Source: Microbispora amethystogenes
Lineage (GTDB): Bacteria > Actinomycetota > Actinomycetes > Streptosporangiales > Streptosporangiaceae
DNA: 64,000 bases
Reading direction: 5' to 3'
Assembly (NCBI RefSeq): GCF_016863015.1
Contig: NZ_BOOB01000039.1
Coordinates: 97,372-161,371, forward strand
Within the stretch, counting starts at the first letter, position 1. Each line of letters begins with the position of its first letter. Below, one piece after another: positions 59,741-64,000 of this stretch. Position numbers and translations under genes: made by a program. The notes below the pieces were generated by a model. That model did no database searches, was not told where the DNA came from, and saw only the letters and a list, made by a program, of their open reading frames with translations.

Positions 59741-59810
59741 CCGTACGGACCGCCGCCAGGCGCATGATCGACGCGGCGGGACGCGTCACCCCGGCTTCAG
59801 GCCGGTGGGG

Positions 59811-60692
59811 TCACGGGATGGCGCGGGCGGCCAGGACCGTCCGGAGGAGTCCGAGGAGGGCGGCCACGTCGTCCTCCCGGCCGACCGGCACGCGCAGGTG
59901 GTCACGCAGCCCGATGGAAGTCATGTCGGCGGCCGAGGCGTGACCGGCCGCGCGCAGTTCCTCCGCGACCCGCGACGCTGTCCCGGGCAGCCGGACGAGC
60001 ACGAAGTCGGCGGCCGAGGGGAGGAACTCGACGCCCAGTTCCGCCAGCCCCCGGCACAGCGACTCCCGGGCGGACCGGTTGGTGGCGCGGAGGCGTTCCA
60101 GCACGGCCACATCGTGGGCCGGGGCGGCGGCGGGCGGACGCGGCGCGGGCAGGCGTCCCACCACCGCGGGCGCCCCGATCAGGTAGCCGAACCCCGGCGA
60201 CCCGTCGGTCCGCAGCACGCAGACGTGCGACCCGTACCGCGCGTTCCACCGGGCGGAGGTGAAGCCCGGGCCCAGCGCGAACTCCGCGCTCGACTCGTCG
60301 AACACGACGAGCGTGCCGTACCGCCGGGCCGCCGCGCACAGCGACCGTACGGACTCGGCGTCGAGCACCCCGCCCGTCGGATCGTGCGGGTGGGCCACGA
60401 CGACCATGCCGGCGCCGTGCGCCATCCGCGCGCACAGCTCCTCGGCGCAGATCCGGTAGTCGCGCAGGGGCAGCTCCACGAACGGCATCCCGGCGGAGCG
60501 CAGGCTGTCGGCGTGCCCGCGCCGGGTCTGCGCGTTGATCACGGCGGGCCGGGGATCGGCGCGGCGCGAGGCGGCGAGCAGGCGGATCAGCTCGTCGGCG
60601 TCCGCGGCGACGGCGACCCTGTCCTGCCCGACGAAGTGGCGCCGGGCGATCCGCCCGGCCAGGTCCGGGGCGGAACAGGACAAGGTGCGCAT
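59811..60692 (-). CDS. Aminotransferase-fold protein without catalytic lysine
   Basis: This 293-aa protein follows the fold-type I (HisC-like) aminotransferase pattern: AHPHDPTGGVLD for NPNNPTG, VVFDESSAEF for the Asp that pairs with the pyridine nitrogen (Asp132), a segment VCVLRTDGSPGFGYLIG where the catalytic SKxxGLAGLR block should be, and LRVPVGRED near the end. The PLP-binding lysine is missing, and the whole protein contains no lysine at all. The Asn of NPTG is Asp (Asp104). It is also about 60 residues shorter than HisC. It therefore cannot work by the normal mechanism; it could be a pseudoenzyme, ligand-binding protein or partner subunit. It is divergent from the N-acetyltransferase gene. 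Confidence 0.8.
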   Translation of the reverse strand: MRTLSCSAPDLAGRIARRHFVGQDRVAVAADADELIRLLAASRRADPRPAVINAQTRRGHADSLRSAGMPFVELPLRDYRICAEELCARMAHGAGMVVVAHPHDPTGGVLDAESVRSLCAAARRYGTLVVFDESSAEFALGPGFTSARWNARYGSHVCVLRTDGSPGFGYLIGAPAVVGRLPAPRPPAAAPAHDVAVLERLRATNRSARESLCRGLAELGVEFLPSAADFVLVRLPGTASRVAEELRAAGHASAADMTSIGLRDHLRVPVGREDDVAALLGLLRTVLAARAIP

Positions 60693-60862
60693 GGCCGTCC
60701 TCCTGTAAGGACAACAGGGCTGGTCGCACCGTAGCCGGGCGCGCTATCAGCGTGGTCTCAGTCGCATCCCACCGTCGCGGTGGCCTCAGACCCGCCTCCG
60801 CGTGGTCTCGGGCCGCTCTCGCGGGCCGCCCCCGGAGGCCGCGCGATGGCACGATCGAACGC

Positions 60863-61669
60863 ATGGACCAGCGGATGATGCGCGCCTATCTCGACCGCAT
60901 CGGCGCGCCGGCGCCGCGCGCGGCAGACCTCGACACGTTGCGTGAGCTGCACCAGCGGCACCTCTACCACGTGCCGTGGGAGAACATCTACACCCGTCTC
61001 GGCACACCGGTCACCCTCGACGAGGACGTGTTCCTCGACAAGCTCGTACGGCTGCGCCGCGGCGGCGGGTGCTACGAGCTCAACGGGGCCTTCGCCGCGC
61101 TGCTGCGTGAGATCGGGTACGACGTCACGCTGCTGGCGGCGGCGGTGTTCGAGGAGGACGGCACGCCCGTCTTCCCGCTCGACCACCTCGTCCTCCGGGT
61201 CGAGCTGGACGGGCCCTGGCTCGTGGACGTCGGGTTCGGCCAGTTCAACGTGTTCCCGCTGCGCATGGACACCGACGAGCCGCAGCGCGACCCCGGCGGC
61301 GAGTTCCGGGTGGTCGAGGCCGGCCACGGCGACCTCGACGTGTACTGCGATGGCAGCCCGCGCTACCGGGTCGAGGCGCATCCCCGGCGGCTGCGTGACT
61401 TCGTGCCGTCCTGGGACTGGCACCAGGTGTCGCCCGAGTCGTTCTGGAACGCGATGGACCTCTGCTCGCTCAGCACCCCCGACGGCCGGGTGACGCTGCA
61501 CGGCAACCGGCTGATCACGACATCGGGCGGCCGTACGACGGAGGTGACGCTGGAGGACGAGCAGGCGGTCGTGGCGGCCTACCGCGACATCTTCGGCATC
61601 GACCTCGACCGGTCGCCCGGAGCCTGCTACGCCGAGCGCTTCGCCACGACGGAGCCCCTCAACGCCTGA
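60863..61669 (+). CDS. Arylamine N-acetyltransferase
   Basis: This 268-aa NAT family enzyme transfers acetyl from acetyl-CoA to arylamines or related substrates. The catalytic triad is complete: Cys70 in RGGGCYELN, His108 in PLDHLVLRV and Asp122 in WLVDVGFG. Length is typical. The ATG at 60863 lies in a divergent region with the lysine-free aminotransferase-like gene. NATs also occur in rifamycin-type pathways, but no such pathway is visible here. Confidence 0.93.
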   Translation: MDQRMMRAYLDRIGAPAPRAADLDTLRELHQRHLYHVPWENIYTRLGTPVTLDEDVFLDKLVRLRRGGGCYELNGAFAALLREIGYDVTLLAAAVFEEDGTPVFPLDHLVLRVELDGPWLVDVGFGQFNVFPLRMDTDEPQRDPGGEFRVVEAGHGDLDVYCDGSPRYRVEAHPRRLRDFVPSWDWHQVSPESFWNAMDLCSLSTPDGRVTLHGNRLITTSGGRTTEVTLEDEQAVVAAYRDIFGIDLDRSPGACYAERFATTEPLNA

Positions 61670-61686
61670 ACCGCCCGGAACGCCTT

Positions 61687-61749
61687 CGGGCCTCGCGCGG
61701 TCGCCGCCCCTCCGCACCCGGCACGGGCGGCGACCGCCCGCGAGGCCCG
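61687..61749. terminator. Long GC stem terminator between convergent genes
   Basis: 61687-61709 (CGGGCCTCGCGCGGTCGCCG and on) pairs with 61725-61749 apart from a 2-base bulge, a stem of about 23 bp. It lies between the N-acetyltransferase stop and the converging B12-protein stop. Confidence 0.8.
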
Positions 61750-61805
61750 GGGGGAGCGCCACCGGCCCGGCGGTCGTGCTCAGTGGCCGGGCTCGGTGGC
61801 CGGGT

Positions 61806-62222
61806 TCACTTGTCGAGCAGGGCGGCGACCTCGTCGACGATGACGTCGAGGCGGCTGCCGGTGCCGAAGATCTGGTCGACGCCCAGGGCCAGCAGCGTCT
61901 CCCGGTCCTCGGCCGGGATCGTGCCGCCGACGACGACCCGCAGATCCCCCAGCTCCTCGGCGCCCAGGGCGCTCATCAGGCGGCGGCACTCCTGCAGATG
62001 GTTGCCCGACAGAGAGGACAACCCCACCATGTCGGGCCGCTCCCGGCGGACGGCGGCCACGAGGTCGGCGGGGGTGGTGTGCCCGAGATAGACCACGTCC
62101 ATCCCGGCCTCCCGCAGCCCGTTGCACACCACGATCGCGCCGCGCCAGTGGGCGTCCATGCCCAGCTTCGCCACGACGCCCTTGCGGCCGCTCAGCTCTC
62201 CTGCCACAACGGGAACTCCCAT
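61806..62222 (-). CDS. B12-binding subunit of an acyl-CoA mutase
   Basis: This 138-aa protein is the cobalamin-binding domain of methylmalonyl-CoA-mutase-type enzymes: the base-off motif DAHWRG (Asp23, His25, Gly28) after KGVVAKLGM, then LSSLSGNHLQECRRLM and VVVGGTIPAEDRETL. It carries no mutase domain, so it must work with the large subunit just upstream, whose 3' end it overlaps by about 31 bases if it starts at ATG 62222. Later GTG starts (for example 62207) are possible. The two form a split mutase. Confidence 0.9.
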   Translation of the reverse strand: MGVPVVAGELSGRKGVVAKLGMDAHWRGAIVVCNGLREAGMDVVYLGHTTPADLVAAVRRERPDMVGLSSLSGNHLQECRRLMSALGAEELGDLRVVVGGTIPAEDRETLLALGVDQIFGTGSRLDVIVDEVAALLDK

Positions 62223-63937
62223 CGTCCCAGCTCGTCGCGGAACACCCGGCCGAGCTCGCCCAACGTGACATCCGCGTCGACCGCGTCGAGGACCGCCGGC
62301 ATGACGTTCTCGCCGTCCCGGCAGACGCGGGCGACCCGCTTGAGGGCGACGCCGGCCCCCTCCCGGTCGCGGCGGGACCGCGCCCGCTTCAGCGCGGCCA
62401 CCTGCCGGTCGAGGCTGCCGTCCGGCAGCTCGAAGCGGTCGAGCTCCTCGGCGTCGCCGTCGAGTTGCGTGTTGACGCCGACGACGAGGCGCTCGCCGTT
62501 CTCGATCGCCTTCTGCTCGGTGAAGGCGGTCCGCGCGAGCTCCGCGTGCACCCATCCCCGCTCGGTCGCGGCGACGATCCCGCCGAGCTCCCCGATGCGC
62601 TCCAGGACGCTCCGGGCCCGCTCCTCCAGCGCGTCGGTGAGGTACTCCACGAGGTAGCTGCCGCCGAGGGGGTCGGCGACCTTCGCCACCCCGGTCTCGT
62701 GCAGCAGCACGTACTGCGTGCGCAGCGCGGTCAGCGCGGCGTGCTCGCTCGGGATGCACACCGCCTCGTCGTACCCGTTGACGTGCAGCGACTGGGTGCC
62801 GCCGCACACCGCCGCGAGGCCCTGCAGGGCGCTCCGCGCGATGTTGACGTGCGCGTGCCGGGCGCTGTTGGTGACCCCCGACGTCTGGACGTGGTAGCGC
62901 AGCAGCTGCGCCCGCGGGTCGCGGACGCCGAGCTCGTCGCGCACCCAGTGGGCCCACATGCGGCGCAGCGCGCGATACTTCGCGACCTCCTCGAAGAAGT
63001 CGCTGTGGGCGCTGAGGAAGAAGGTGACCCGGGCGAGGACCGGCTCGGCGGCGAGGCCGCGGCCGAGCAGCGCCCGTACGACGGCCTGCCCGTGGGCCAG
63101 GCACAGCGCCATCTCCAGGACCGCGTCCGCGCCGGCCTCGCGGTAGTTGTAGCCGCTCACGCTGACCGGGTTCCAGCGCGGCATCGTCCGGAGCGCGAAC
63201 TCGGCCAGGTCGCAGGCCAGCCGGAAGGACCCGGCGGGCGGCAGCGCCTCGGGCGCGATGGTGATCGCCGTCTCCATCAGGAAGTCGTTCTGGCTGGTGC
63301 CCGCGAGGCGGGCGGGCGCGAAGCCGCGCCGCTCGGCCGACCGCACGTACATCGCGAGGTGGGGCACCGCCCCGATCGGCTGGGAGGAGACCAGCGAGAC
63401 GCTCACCTCGTCCAGCGGGATGCCGTCGAAGAGCGTGTCGAAGTCGCCGCGCAGGTCCACGGCGACGCCGCCGCGGCCGACGTCGGCCCCGGCCCTCGGG
63501 TCGTCGGAGTCGAAGGCCCGCAGGCTGGGATAGTCGAAGACGCCGTTGATCCCGGTGGCCCCGCCGTCGAGCAGCATCCGGTAGCGGGCGTTGGTCTCCT
63601 GGGCGGTGCCGAACCCGGCGAGCTGCCGGATGGTCCAGGGACGTTCGCGGTACATCGCCGGACGGATGCCGCGGGTGTACGGAAACTCACCCGGCAGGCC
63701 CAGCCGGATATCCGGTCCGCCGTCCGGGTCCACGGGGTGCCGCTCCGCCGTGCCGGGCACCGCCACCTCCGGCAACGGCACGCCGCTCGCCGAACGGATC
63801 GGCGCGTCCTCCGCCGGCTGCTTCCTGACGCCGTCCATCAGGTTCTCCCGAAGGGACCGTCGCCTTGGGGCGAGGGGGGAATCGGGATCGGGAGGGCCGC
63901 CAAGGCCCGAACGTTCCCTGACCTGTGTGGTCTGCAC
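62192..63937 (-). CDS. Acyl-CoA mutase large (substrate) subunit, MCM family
   Basis: This 581-aa protein is the catalytic TIM-barrel part of a B12-dependent acyl-CoA mutase: YTRGIRPAMYRERPWTIRQ, AGFGTAQETNARYR, a central GTSQNDFLMET, SGYNYREAGADAV and QSLHVNGYDEA. Compared with methylmalonyl-CoA mutase the PYPTMY/Tyr89 segment and DLATHRGYDSD are changed (GIRPAMY, DYPSLRAFDSD), so methylmalonyl-CoA is not a safe guess; a branched or hydroxy acyl-CoA is more likely. The start is a GTG at 63937 after GGAAGGAAG. The first ~75 residues are low complexity and may be dispensable. The last 63 bases of the window upstream show nothing. Confidence 0.88.
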   Translation of the reverse strand: MQTTQVRERSGLGGPPDPDSPLAPRRRSLRENLMDGVRKQPAEDAPIRSASGVPLPEVAVPGTAERHPVDPDGGPDIRLGLPGEFPYTRGIRPAMYRERPWTIRQLAGFGTAQETNARYRMLLDGGATGINGVFDYPSLRAFDSDDPRAGADVGRGGVAVDLRGDFDTLFDGIPLDEVSVSLVSSQPIGAVPHLAMYVRSAERRGFAPARLAGTSQNDFLMETAITIAPEALPPAGSFRLACDLAEFALRTMPRWNPVSVSGYNYREAGADAVLEMALCLAHGQAVVRALLGRGLAAEPVLARVTFFLSAHSDFFEEVAKYRALRRMWAHWVRDELGVRDPRAQLLRYHVQTSGVTNSARHAHVNIARSALQGLAAVCGGTQSLHVNGYDEAVCIPSEHAALTALRTQYVLLHETGVAKVADPLGGSYLVEYLTDALEERARSVLERIGELGGIVAATERGWVHAELARTAFTEQKAIENGERLVVGVNTQLDGDAEELDRFELPDGSLDRQVAALKRARSRRDREGAGVALKRVARVCRDGENVMPAVLDAVDADVTLGELGRVFRDELGRWEFPLWQES

Positions 63938-64000
63938 ATCACAGGCTTCCTTCCGGATTTCGTCGGTGCCAGGCGATACCGTGGTGCTGTCGTTCCCGGA

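Noticed and set aside
59811..63937. Right end as an antibiotic biosynthesis cluster (N-acetyltransferase, mutase)
   Set aside because: No synthase, NRPS, PKS or tailoring genes are present in the window.

Overview
The window is very GC-rich chromosomal DNA from a filamentous actinomycete. Secreted glycoside hydrolases with CBM2, CBM6 and ricin-type modules, a DUF397/XRE/HATPase locus, a Hanks-type kinase, GTG/TTG starts and several apparently leaderless promoters point to the Streptosporangiales or a relative such as Microbispora or Nonomuraea. That is an inference from gene content; no marker gene settles the genus. I see no prophage, integrase, insertion sequence, CRISPR array or antibiotic gene cluster.

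Layout. 0-9 kb: gamma-glutamyltransferase, a 57-aa membrane protein, SURF1-like and DUF3817 proteins, a hemerythrin-domain protein, and a response regulator next to an open frame that joins a histidine kinase to a DUF4173-type membrane protein. 9-13 kb: alpha/beta hydrolase, TPR protein, an unrecognised CxCxxC protein, and a divergent TetR/rhodanese pair with clear operators. 13-22 kb: a beta-1,3-glucan locus (LacI regulator, GH1, GH81-CBM6, GH16-CBM6) tied together by repeated GAGAGCGCTCTC-type operators and interrupted by an AraC/DUF1772 pair. 22-28.5 kb: a TetR/hydrolase pair, a single-domain response regulator, tRNA-Arg(CCG) with a terminator, an S4 protein, and a Tat-exported GH95-like enzyme. 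28.8-31.6 kb: blaI-M56-DUF3105-DUF305 with three matching operators.

31.6-43.9 kb holds gap and a run of regulator/target pairs: GlxA, WYL, a Ser/Thr kinase, a winged-helix protein with a hydrolase, and a TetR that appears to control both an LLM oxidoreductase and an MFS exporter through CTGAGGnnnCCTCAG sites. 43.9-53.9 kb is a five-gene, translationally coupled operon: WGR-DUF4132, MoxR AAA+ ATPase, DUF5682, VWA and SWIM zinc finger. It has the same order as the uncharacterised E. coli yehI-L-M-P-Q genes and is the best candidate here for a poorly understood multi-protein machine.

54-64 kb: a ThuA-like protein, two divergent and nearly duplicated GH11 xylanases sharing a control region full of CGAWANTTTCG motifs, the XRE/DUF397/HATPase trio, an aminotransferase-fold protein with no lysine at all, an arylamine N-acetyltransferase, and a two-subunit B12-dependent acyl-CoA mutase of uncertain substrate.

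Working together: the secreted enzymes cover beta-1,3-glucan, xylan and perhaps fucosylated glycans, with local regulators and operators. Most other genes form small divergent regulator/target modules. All functions are inferred by reading motifs; no database search was possible.
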